Source: Neptuniibacter sp. (lineage in GTDB: Bacteria; Pseudomonadota; Gammaproteobacteria; Pseudomonadales; Balneatricaceae). From it: a stretch of 6,093 bases of DNA. The DNA is taken from contig JASBRM010000133.1 of NCBI GenBank assembly GCA_030149405.1, positions 1-6,093 on the forward strand. The letters run 5' to 3'. Of the stretch, positions 1-6,093 are shown piece by piece. The position numbers were made by a program, and so were the translations under genes. The notes below the pieces were generated by a model. It did no database searches, had not been told where the DNA came from, and worked only from the letters and a program-made list of their open reading frames with translations. Numbering within the stretch: position 1 is the first letter of the stretch; each line of letters begins with the position of its first letter.

Positions 1-1788
1 AAAAACCCAGATACTCTGGGGATGATTCTGAGTGGTTATGCGGATGTGGAATCTGTAATGGCTGCTCTGAATAGTGGTGCTGTACATAAGTTTCTGGAGA
101 AACCCTGGGACGAGGTAAAGCTTCTGGATGAGGTGAAAAACGCTTTTCATCACTTTGAACAAAACAGAGCATCTGCTCCTAAATTGGAATTAAAACCTCA
201 AGGCAAAGTCAGCCTGATTATGAACCGAAGTGGTGTCATTACTGAATTAAAGGCAGGTATTGATGTTTTCAATGGTCAAAAAACATCTTCTCTGGTTGGT
301 ACTCACCTCTCTGAGTTGTTTCCATCTTTCAGTGGTTCCGAGGTTCAGGGGTTATGTCTGTCCGATGAAGTGAATCGGGAAATTATAGATTCAGATTCCG
401 GAGTCGTCTTTAGCATCAACTCGAAGCCATTAAGTTTTCAAAGTTGGGAAATATCGGTTAGCCGCTGGACCGAAGAGCAGGTTGAAGCTGAGAAATGTGC
501 TGAAGAAGAGAAACAAAAGCTGGTTCGTTGTGTTGAATCACGCCTGGCTTCATCAGAAGCGGTAACCCTGTTCTATCTTAATATTAGGCACTTTAAATAC
601 TTTAATGAATCTCTGGGTTACAGCCAGAGTGATCAGCTACTGAAACAGGTAATAAATCTATTGCATGATCAGTCCTCAGATACCGCAAAACTCACCCGAT
701 TGAATGGAGACGAGTTCATTTGTGCCATCCCCTCTGAACTGACGGAGCAAAAGGCTAATGCAGAGCTGGAAAGGCTGCTGAGTCCCTTTGAGAATCTGAT
801 CAGTTTTCAGGGTCGAGAAGTGATGTTGACCTTTGCGGCGGGTTATGTGGTAGCACCTGAGGATGGCGCTAGCTTTGATCAGCTTGTTCAGCGGGCTAAA
901 TCAGCCTCTGAGGCTATTAAACATAATGGCAAAGGGCGTTTTCCAAGGTATCAGCACCAAAAAAGTTCACAGGTAGAGGATCGTATTTCTCTTGAAAGTG
1001 AGATGTGTAAAGCACTTGAACGTAAGGAGTTTGAAGTTTTCTATCAACCAAAAGTATCTTTGCGCACAGGTAAAATTCTCGGAGCAGAGGCATTAATCAG
1101 ATGGCACCATTCTGAGAAGGGCAGTATTTCACCTGCTCAGTTTATACCTCTTGCTGAGTCCACAGGGCAGATCAATGCGATTGGTGAATGGGTTCTTTCT
1201 GAAGCCAGTTCACAGAGCAGCCGCTGGAGTGATCAGGGCCTTCCCGAGTTTACTTTGGCCGTGAATGTATCTGGCAGACAATTGGTTGATACTGATCTGG
1301 TAGGGTCAATCGCAAAAATTATTGAAGAAGTTGGCTTGGCTCCAGAAAGGCTTGAATTAGAAGTCACAGAAACTTATTTGATACAGGATATAGAACACAG
1401 CATCGAAACTTTAAAAAGGCTTAAAGAGCTTGGAGTTAAGATCGCTTTGGATGACTTTGGCACGGGATATTCTTCACTGAATTATCTGAATCGTCTCCCG
1501 ATTGATACCTTGAAGGTGGATCGTTCATTCATTCTGGACCTGGTAGAAACACCAGAAAAGAAAACACTGATTAAGAACCTGATCGCATTGTCTCATGACT
1601 TGGGCATGCGGGTTGTTGCTGAAGGCGTTGAAAGATCTGAACAACTGGCGCAGTTACAGCAGATGAAGTGCGATGAAGTTCAGGGGTATTACTTTAGCCC
1701 GCCGGTCTCTGCTGAGACATTTAAGGCTTTGCTGGAACAACAGATTAATCAGGACAATAACATTGCTGGCAATGATTGGATTCAATAG
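1..1788 (+). CDS. Response regulator, receiver–PAS-like–GGDEF(degenerate)–EAL; 5'-truncated c-di-GMP phosphodiesterase
   Basis: The frame is open from base 1, and the first codons already encode the end of a receiver domain, so the true start and the phospho-acceptor Asp lie upstream; the ATG at 22 is internal. Visible receiver parts are the LSGYAD switch segment and the conserved Lys of EKPW (about 25-111). A PAS-like segment follows (about 199-470). The GGDEF domain (about 550-950) reads NGDEF at 703-717. Its metal-binding Asp positions read Asn (580) and Arg (586), and no RxxD inhibitory site is present, so cyclase activity is unlikely. The EAL domain (about 990-1770) looks complete: EAL-I-R at 1087, Asn at 1264, Glu at 1360, DDFGTGYSS from 1450, Lys at 1513, Glu at 1621 and QGYYF from 1681. 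These match the metal and catalytic residues of active EAL enzymes, which cut c-di-GMP to pGpG. Predicted to be cytoplasmic and controlled by phosphorylation. The next gene starts 18 bases after the stop. Confidence 0.95.
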   Translation, partial: KNPDTLGMILSGYADVESVMAALNSGAVHKFLEKPWDEVKLLDEVKNAFHHFEQNRASAPKLELKPQGKVSLIMNRSGVITELKAGIDVFNGQKTSSLVGTHLSELFPSFSGSEVQGLCLSDEVNREIIDSDSGVVFSINSKPLSFQSWEISVSRWTEEQVEAEKCAEEEKQKLVRCVESRLASSEAVTLFYLNIRHFKYFNESLGYSQSDQLLKQVINLLHDQSSDTAKLTRLNGDEFICAIPSELTEQKANAELERLLSPFENLISFQGREVMLTFAAGYVVAPEDGASFDQLVQRAKSASEAIKHNGKGRFPRYQHQKSSQVEDRISLESEMCKALERKEFEVFYQPKVSLRTGKILGAEALIRWHHSEKGSISPAQFIPLAESTGQINAIGEWVLSEASSQSSRWSDQGLPEFTLAVNVSGRQLVDTDLVGSIAKIIEEVGLAPERLELEVTETYLIQDIEHSIETLKRLKELGVKIALDDFGTGYSSLNYLNRLPIDTLKVDRSFILDLVETPEKKTLIKNLIALSHDLGMRVVAEGVERSEQLAQLQQMKCDEVQGYYFSPPVSAETFKALLEQQINQDNNIAGNDWIQ

Positions 1789-1806
1789 GGAAACAGGGAT
1801 AAAAAT

Positions 1807-2904
1807 ATGAACAAAGGTACGGTTTATTTTGTGGATGACGAAATGCCTGTATTAAGTTCATTACGTAGGGCGCTTCGAATTCCAATGAAAGGCTGGGACG
1901 TGAGGTTTGAGCAATCCCCGCTCAAAGCTCTGGAAAGTATGCAGGAATGCGCGCCCTGGGTTGTTATCGTCGATAGAAAAATGCCTGAAATGGAAGGTTC
2001 TGAATTTCTCAGTAAAGTTCAGGAACAGTATCCGGAAGCGATACGGGTTCTTCTAACCGGCGATACTTCCTACAAGACCGCGGCGAAAGTGGCGCCTTAT
2101 TGTCATCTTATGCTGGCCAAACCCTTCGAACTGGATGACATCATAGCGGTGATCGACAGGGCGGTTTGTTTACGTAAGTTTGAGGTCTCTGATGATGTCA
2201 GGCGGGCTTTAGGTTCAATTACAACATTGCCGGTTATTCCTGCTTGTTATCTGGAGTTAGTTGAGTATTTTAAATCTGAGAGCGAACCCGAAATACAGGT
2301 CGTGGCAGAACTTATCAGTAAAGATATATCGATCCTCAGCAAAATTATACAGACTGCCAATTCCTCATTTTTTGGTTCAGTCACTGCTGTTTTTACGGCT
2401 CAGGGTGCCATTGTCAGATTAGGTTTTGATCTGGTAACCAAGCTGGTGTTTTGTTTTGAAATGCATGCATCAGCTCAGGATGAAGAAAAACATAGAAAGC
2501 TTATTTCTGAAGCAGAGCAGGTGGCGAAAAGTTGTGTGCATCTGAGTAGCGCTGCTCAGATGACTCGATCTGATAAAGAGAGAAGCTACTTTACCGGGCT
2601 GGTTCACAACATTGGAGAGTTAGTACTGGAACAGTATGAATTGGACATACCCTCAAGTGTTGTTAGTGCCTTTTTGATGCAGCTTTGGGGATTTGATCAG
2701 GTTCTGGTGGATGCTTTGAAATATCAGGATAGCCCAGAAGGTTTTTCGGCCGAAGATCCTGTAGCACTGCACCTGTTTATAGCAAAACAATTGGTCTCTG
2801 CAGAGAAGAAAGGTCTTTCACGAGAAGATATTTGGGGCGCCTTTGCAAGCGAGCTGCTTGAGAAAGCAAACCTAAGGGAATATGTAGGAGAAAGTGATGA
2901 ATAA
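1807..2904 (+). CDS. Response regulator with receiver and HDOD output domain
   Basis: A 365-residue cytoplasmic protein. The receiver domain (residues about 4-122) has the acidic pair D10/D11, phospho-acceptor D56 in VDRKMPEMEG, switch residue T84 and conserved K105 in AKPF, so it should accept phosphate. An HDOD domain follows (about 136-330), recognised by the TLPVIP entry, the ANSSFFG segment at 184-190 and the A-x-x-RLG helix. The position equivalent to the HD motif reads HNIG (267-270), fitting the view that HDOD domains are non-catalytic relatives of HD hydrolases that work through protein contacts. The family often regulates motility, stress or c-di-GMP proteins; the partner here is unknown. 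The start is supported by AGGGA at 1795-1799, seven bases before the ATG. It lies 18 bases after the EAL gene and overlaps the binding-protein gene by 8 bases, so one operon is likely. Confidence 0.95.
   Translation: MNKGTVYFVDDEMPVLSSLRRALRIPMKGWDVRFEQSPLKALESMQECAPWVVIVDRKMPEMEGSEFLSKVQEQYPEAIRVLLTGDTSYKTAAKVAPYCHLMLAKPFELDDIIAVIDRAVCLRKFEVSDDVRRALGSITTLPVIPACYLELVEYFKSESEPEIQVVAELISKDISILSKIIQTANSSFFGSVTAVFTAQGAIVRLGFDLVTKLVFCFEMHASAQDEEKHRKLISEAEQVAKSCVHLSSAAQMTRSDKERSYFTGLVHNIGELVLEQYELDIPSSVVSAFLMQLWGFDQVLVDALKYQDSPEGFSAEDPVALHLFIAKQLVSAEKKGLSREDIWGAFASELLEKANLREYVGESDE
2886..2890 (+). promoter_or_regulatory. Ribosome binding site that sets the start of the binding-protein gene
   Basis: AGGAG lies inside the end of the receiver-HDOD gene. 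It is 6 bases before the ATG at 2897 but only 3 bases before an in-frame GTG at 2894, so ATG 2897 is the better start. Confidence 0.7.
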
Positions 2905-3712
2905 GTTGAAATGCTGGACATTAATTATTGCTCTGTTAGCTCCTGTGGTTCAGGCTGAAACACTGACGTTCGGGATAGTACCCCAGCAATCTGCCAAAAA
3001 GCTGGCCAGGCTCTGGACACCGATTACGGCGTATTTAAGCGAAAAAACAGGCGTTAAAATTGTCTTTTCAACAGCAAATGATATTCCAACATTTGAAAAA
3101 CGCTTATTGGCCGGCGAGTATGATATTGCTTATATGAACCCCTATCATTTTACGGTATTTAACCAAAAACCAGGTTATTCGGCCGTCGCAAAACAGAGGG
3201 ATAAAGTGATAAAGGGAATTATTGTGGTGCCTAAGAACAGTTCTGTTCAATCACTTTCTGAACTTGACCAAAGCACTTTATCTTTCCCATCTCCAGCAGC
3301 GTTCGCAGCCAGTGTGTTGCCGCGTGCGAAAATGTCGCAGGATGGGATTAACTTTAAACCTCAGTATGTTTCTTCGCATGACTCCGTGTATCTGACGGTG
3401 AGCAAAGGCTTATTTCCTGCAGGTGGAGGCGTCATGAGAACCTTTAATAATACCGACCCTAAAGTGCGAGAACAGCTACGAGTATTGTGGACAACACCCG
3501 GTTACACCCCTCACGCAATCGCAGTTCACCCTGGTTTTGATTCAGGTTTAAAACAGAAATTACAAGATGCGTTGGTAGGAATGGAATCAGACTCTGTGGG
3601 CTTGGAGTTGTTAAAAACAATAAACTTTAAAGGTTTGGAAGCAGCTACAGATCAGGATTGGGATGATGTCAGAGCGCTTGAGATTAAATTGTTGCAGCAT
3701 ATGCTTCAGTAA
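2897..3712 (+). CDS. Periplasmic PhnD-family substrate-binding protein, probable sensory partner of the kinase
   Basis: A 271-residue protein. Residues 1-20 form a Sec signal peptide: a Lys-containing start, a hydrophobic core and a cleavage site after VQA. There is no lipobox, so the mature protein should be soluble in the periplasm. The fold is that of the phosphate/phosphite/phosphonate binding-protein family: an LTFGIVPQ first strand, DIAYMNPYHF (76-85), a ligand-loop region SFPSPAAFAAS (129-139), SSHDS with His161, and RVLWTTPGYTP. The 129-139 loop lacks the Ser-Thr-Ser-Gly type seen in phosphonate binders, so the ligand may differ. The mature part has no cysteine. No ABC permease or ATPase gene is visible nearby, while a sensor kinase follows 54 bases downstream, so a sensing role is inferred. 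AioX, a PhnD-family protein that senses arsenite with the kinase AioS, is a precedent, but its metal-binding Cys is absent here. The overlap with the upstream gene suggests translational coupling. The ligand is unknown. Confidence 0.9.
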   Translation: MNKLKCWTLIIALLAPVVQAETLTFGIVPQQSAKKLARLWTPITAYLSEKTGVKIVFSTANDIPTFEKRLLAGEYDIAYMNPYHFTVFNQKPGYSAVAKQRDKVIKGIIVVPKNSSVQSLSELDQSTLSFPSPAAFAASVLPRAKMSQDGINFKPQYVSSHDSVYLTVSKGLFPAGGGVMRTFNNTDPKVREQLRVLWTTPGYTPHAIAVHPGFDSGLKQKLQDALVGMESDSVGLELLKTINFKGLEAATDQDWDDVRALEIKLLQHMLQ

Positions 3713-3766
3713 ACACCGCATTAAGCACTGATCGTCTCGATGAGAATGGAATAAGGGAAGCAATCT

Positions 3767-5392
3767 ATGTCTCTACGGCTTAAAACAATCATAGGAATTG
3801 CCTCAATCGAGGCAGTTCTTTTGTTGCTTCTGGTTTCTATGACACTGGATTACCTTAAGGATACTAACTACGAAGGTATTCAAAAAAGGGCGAGTACCAC
3901 AGCAACTCTCTTTGCAACAACGACAAAGGATGCGGTGCTCAGTTACGATCTTGCTTCTCTGGAATCGTTTGTTCAGGAAGTCCTCAAAAATCCGGATCTG
4001 GTATACGCGCGCGTGCTTGGGCCTGGTGATCAACTGTTTGCGGTTGCAGGTGATGAAGAAAGAAATTTAAAACCTTTCGTTGCAGATCTTAATGTACAAG
4101 ACGTGGATGATGGTATTTACGATACCTTTGCTGAAATTCAGGAAGGGGGGGCTGTGTATGGTCGGGTAGAGCTTGGACTCGATATCAATTCTCTTACAGA
4201 GACCATTACCGAAGCTCAACAACGTAGTGCTACCATCGCAGTCATTGAGATGGGTCTGGTTGCGCTGTTCTCATTGATTTTGGGAACCTATCTTACCCGC
4301 CAGCTACAAGTGCTGACATCAGCTGCAAAAGGTATTTCCGACGGTCATCTGGATATCCATATCGAAGTAAAAGGTAATGATGAAATTTCCGAGGTATCCA
4401 CTGCTTTTAACTCTATGGCTTCAAACCTTAAAGAAGCCGGTGAACGTCGTGACCTTTACGAGCTTGAATTAAAAGAGTTGAACCAATCACTGGAAGACCG
4501 TGTTAATCAGCGTACTGTTGAATTACGAGAGAAAAACCTGCAGCTTGAACAAGCTAATACAGAAATTAAACAAGCTCAGGCAAGATTGCTACAGTCAGAA
4601 AAAATGGCTTCAGTGGGGGTGTTAGCGGCAGGTGTTGCCCATGAGATAAATAACCCGTTGGGTTTTGTTATGAGTAATTTAAGCACCCTTGAAGAGTATG
4701 TGAAAAATTACCAATCTTTGGTGGCTGAGTATGAAAGTCTGCTGCAGTTGAAAGACTCAAATGAACGTAAAGAGCAGTTCCGTAAAATTAAATCACTCCG
4801 TGATGACTATGACATTGAGTTCATGAATGAAGACCTTGATGGTTTACTTCATGACACTCAAGAGGGTTCGGTTCGCGTTCGGGACATTGTCAAAGGGCTC
4901 AAAGCCTTTTCCCATGTTGATCAATCCGATGAGATGCAGTTGGCTGATATTAATGAATGCATTGAAGCAACCCTTAAAGTCGCCAACAATGAGATCAAGT
5001 ATCATTGTGAAATCGTTAAGCGCTTGGGCGATATACCTCAAACGTATTGTATGGCGGGTCCGCTTAAACAGGTTATTCTTAACATGCTGCTAAATGCAGC
5101 ACACGCCATCAAGGACAAGGGTGTTATTGAAATTGAAACCCTGTGTGCAGATGGCAATATTGAATTAAGTATCAGAGACAATGGTTGTGGCATCGATCAG
5201 GAAGATATTGGCAACCTGTTTGACCCGTTTTTTACCACTAAGGAAGTGGGAGAGGGGACTGGATTAGGGTTATCAATCTCCTATGGAATCATTGTTGATA
5301 ATCATAAAGGGGATATCCGGGTTGAAAGTGAATTGGGTAAAGGCAGCTGTTTCACTATTGTTTTGCCAGTATCTACAGAAGTGAAAAAGTAA
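3767..5392 (+). CDS. Membrane sensor histidine kinase (Cache/PAS-like sensor, HAMP, HisKA, HATPase)
   Basis: A 541-residue inner-membrane protein. TM1 is at about 8-28, a periplasmic domain at about 30-153, TM2 at about 155-177, HAMP at about 174-226, a coiled coil at about 227-283, then the HisKA and ATPase domains. The periplasmic part resembles a single Cache/PAS-like sensor, ending in the GRVELGLDI strand. The phospho-acceptor is H292 in AHEINNP; Glu293 and Asn296 give the HExxN pattern linked to phosphatase as well as kinase activity. The ATP site is complete: N443, DNGCGI at 471-476, DPFFTTK at 486-492 and GEGTGLGLS at 495-503. There is no attached receiver, so phosphate should go directly to separate regulators. 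The H-to-N box spacing (151 residues) is long, with a charged helical insert. The HAMP Pro is replaced by Gln (LTRQLQ). AAGGGA at 3753-3758 supports the ATG. The preceding gene suggests the kinase reads a ligand-loaded binding protein. Confidence 0.96.
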   Translation: MSLRLKTIIGIASIEAVLLLLLVSMTLDYLKDTNYEGIQKRASTTATLFATTTKDAVLSYDLASLESFVQEVLKNPDLVYARVLGPGDQLFAVAGDEERNLKPFVADLNVQDVDDGIYDTFAEIQEGGAVYGRVELGLDINSLTETITEAQQRSATIAVIEMGLVALFSLILGTYLTRQLQVLTSAAKGISDGHLDIHIEVKGNDEISEVSTAFNSMASNLKEAGERRDLYELELKELNQSLEDRVNQRTVELREKNLQLEQANTEIKQAQARLLQSEKMASVGVLAAGVAHEINNPLGFVMSNLSTLEEYVKNYQSLVAEYESLLQLKDSNERKEQFRKIKSLRDDYDIEFMNEDLDGLLHDTQEGSVRVRDIVKGLKAFSHVDQSDEMQLADINECIEATLKVANNEIKYHCEIVKRLGDIPQTYCMAGPLKQVILNMLLNAAHAIKDKGVIEIETLCADGNIELSIRDNGCGIDQEDIGNLFDPFFTTKEVGEGTGLGLSISYGIIVDNHKGDIRVESELGKGSCFTIVLPVSTEVKK

Positions 5393-5420
5393 TTGTTGCC
5401 TAAACAAGTGCATGCGCCAG

Positions 5421-5427
5421 TAAGGAG
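5421..5427 (+). promoter_or_regulatory. Strong ribosome binding site before a GTG start
   Basis: TAAGGAG matches the 16S rRNA 3' end closely and sits 6 bases before the GTG at 5434. This favours that GTG over the in-frame ATG at 5464, which falls inside the first strand of the receiver domain. Confidence 0.8.
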
Positions 5428-5433
5428 AAAAGT

Positions 5434-6093
5434 GTGGAGAAGGATAATAAAGATTTCACTGTAATGCTGGTGGATGATGAAGTCGCTATATTAAACGCTT
5501 TAAAAAGGCTGATTCGGCGCATCGGCTGCAATGTCATAACTTATGAATCCCCGATTGCCGCCCTTGAAAATCTGGATACAGTAACAGTAGATCTGGTTAT
5601 TAGTGACATGCGCATGCCGGAGATGAGCGGCGAGTGTTTTCTTGAAGAAGTTGCAAAACAAAAGCCAGATATTGAACGGATTGTTTTAACTGGTTATGCC
5701 GATGCTCAGTCCACTATAGATGCGATCAATAAAGGTAAAGTCAGTCGTTTCATGCAAAAGCCCTGGAACGATGAGGATGTTATAAAGGTCGTAAATAAAG
5801 CGATCAAGATCAGGCAACTTGAGTTTGAAAATGAAAGGCTGCAACGGGAAACAGAAGAAAAAAATCAGCAGTTACAGCAATTGAATGAAGCTTTGGAAGT
5901 TAAAGTCGCAGAACGGACAGAAATGTTGCAGGTTGCCAATAAACGACTTAAAGGCAGCTATCGTTCAATTGTGCGAATGTTCTCGAACCTGACTGCAAGG
6001 CGCTTGGGAATAAAAGCCTCGGATGATAACCGTAAACTGAATAAGTTGATGATTAGCGTAGCCGGCAAGGTGGATCTGACCGATAAAGAGCGC
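5434..6093 (+). CDS. Response regulator, receiver–coiled coil–HD-GYP-like domain (3'-truncated)
   Basis: The frame stays open to the right edge, giving 220 residues of a longer protein. The start is GTG at 5434, chosen by the TAAGGAG site. The receiver domain (about 8-125) is complete: D14/D15, phospho-acceptor D58 in SDMRMPEMSG, T86 in LTGYAD and K109 in QKPW. A charged coiled coil follows (about 127-173) with an LNEALE...AERTEML pattern very like that in the kinase. Residues 175-220 (SYRSIVRMFSNL onward) resemble the first helices of the HD-GYP c-di-GMP phosphodiesterases found in receiver-HD-GYP regulators. The usual GHSxRV segment, whose His binds metal, reads SDDNRKL here, with Asp198 at the His position by my alignment. 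The domain may therefore be inactive and regulatory, but the HD and GYP motifs lie outside the window. It begins 41 bases after the kinase and is very probably a cognate target. Confidence 0.9.
   Translation, partial: MEKDNKDFTVMLVDDEVAILNALKRLIRRIGCNVITYESPIAALENLDTVTVDLVISDMRMPEMSGECFLEEVAKQKPDIERIVLTGYADAQSTIDAINKGKVSRFMQKPWNDEDVIKVVNKAIKIRQLEFENERLQRETEEKNQQLQQLNEALEVKVAERTEMLQVANKRLKGSYRSIVRMFSNLTARRLGIKASDDNRKLNKLMISVAGKVDLTDKER

Noticed and set aside
2894..2896. GTG as the start codon of the binding protein.
   Set aside because: It sits only 3 bases after AGGAG, and the adjacent ATG at 2897 has better spacing. The difference is a single residue.
2897..3712. The binding protein as an arsenite sensor of the AioX type.
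   Set aside because: The mature protein contains no cysteine, which the arsenite site of AioX requires, and no arsenic genes are visible.
3713..3766. The 54-base gap before the kinase as a terminator or promoter, including a TCTC-GAT-GAGA mini hairpin.
   Set aside because: A 4-pair stem without a T tract is not a terminator, and I could not find convincing -35 and -10 boxes.
2724..5093. Open frames of 65-88 codons lying within the HDOD gene (2724-2921, minus) and the kinase gene (3803-4033 minus, 4827-5093 plus, 4844-5041 minus).
   Set aside because: Each lies wholly or almost wholly over a strongly supported gene, has no recognisable domain or composition of a real protein, and is explained as an out-of-frame shadow.
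631..5210. Repeated TGATCA/GATCAG words across the window as a possible binding-site array.
   Set aside because: They fall mostly in coding sequence, often as Asp-Gln codons, with no regular spacing or clustering near gene starts.
5393..5407. Short inverted repeat TTGTT / AACAA right after the kinase stop codon, as a possible terminator.
   Set aside because: The stem is only 5 AT-rich pairs, and no T tract follows. The next gene begins 26 bases later with a strong ribosome site, so read-through is more likely.

Overview
The window is one dense signalling locus. All five genes lie on the + strand, with short gaps or one overlap, and the longest non-coding stretch is 54 bases. It holds (1) the 3' part of a response regulator with receiver, PAS-like, GGDEF and EAL domains, cut by the left edge; (2) a receiver-HDOD response regulator; (3) a secreted PhnD-family periplasmic substrate-binding protein; (4) a membrane histidine kinase with a Cache/PAS-like periplasmic domain; and (5) the 5' part of a receiver, coiled-coil and HD-GYP-like response regulator, cut by the right edge. 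No RNA genes, mobile elements, CRISPR arrays, long repeats or convincing terminators were seen.

The protein families, the clear Shine-Dalgarno sites (AGGAG, TAAGGAG) and the balanced to slightly AT-leaning composition suggest a free-living, probably marine gammaproteobacterium of the Oceanospirillales/Alteromonadales kind. This placement is inferred from the style of the proteins, not from a marker gene.

A working model is that the binding protein captures a small periplasmic ligand and reports it to the kinase, which then phosphorylates some or all of the three receiver proteins. One output has a complete EAL site and should hydrolyse cyclic-di-GMP. Its GGDEF domain has lost residues needed for synthesis, so net output should be c-di-GMP removal. 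The HDOD protein and the HD-GYP-like protein look like protein-interaction or regulatory outputs: the first belongs to a non-catalytic family, and the second appears to have lost its first metal-ligand histidine. The components are individually familiar. The less usual points are the combination of a dedicated binding protein with one kinase and three receivers, and the repeated loss of catalytic residues in the output domains.
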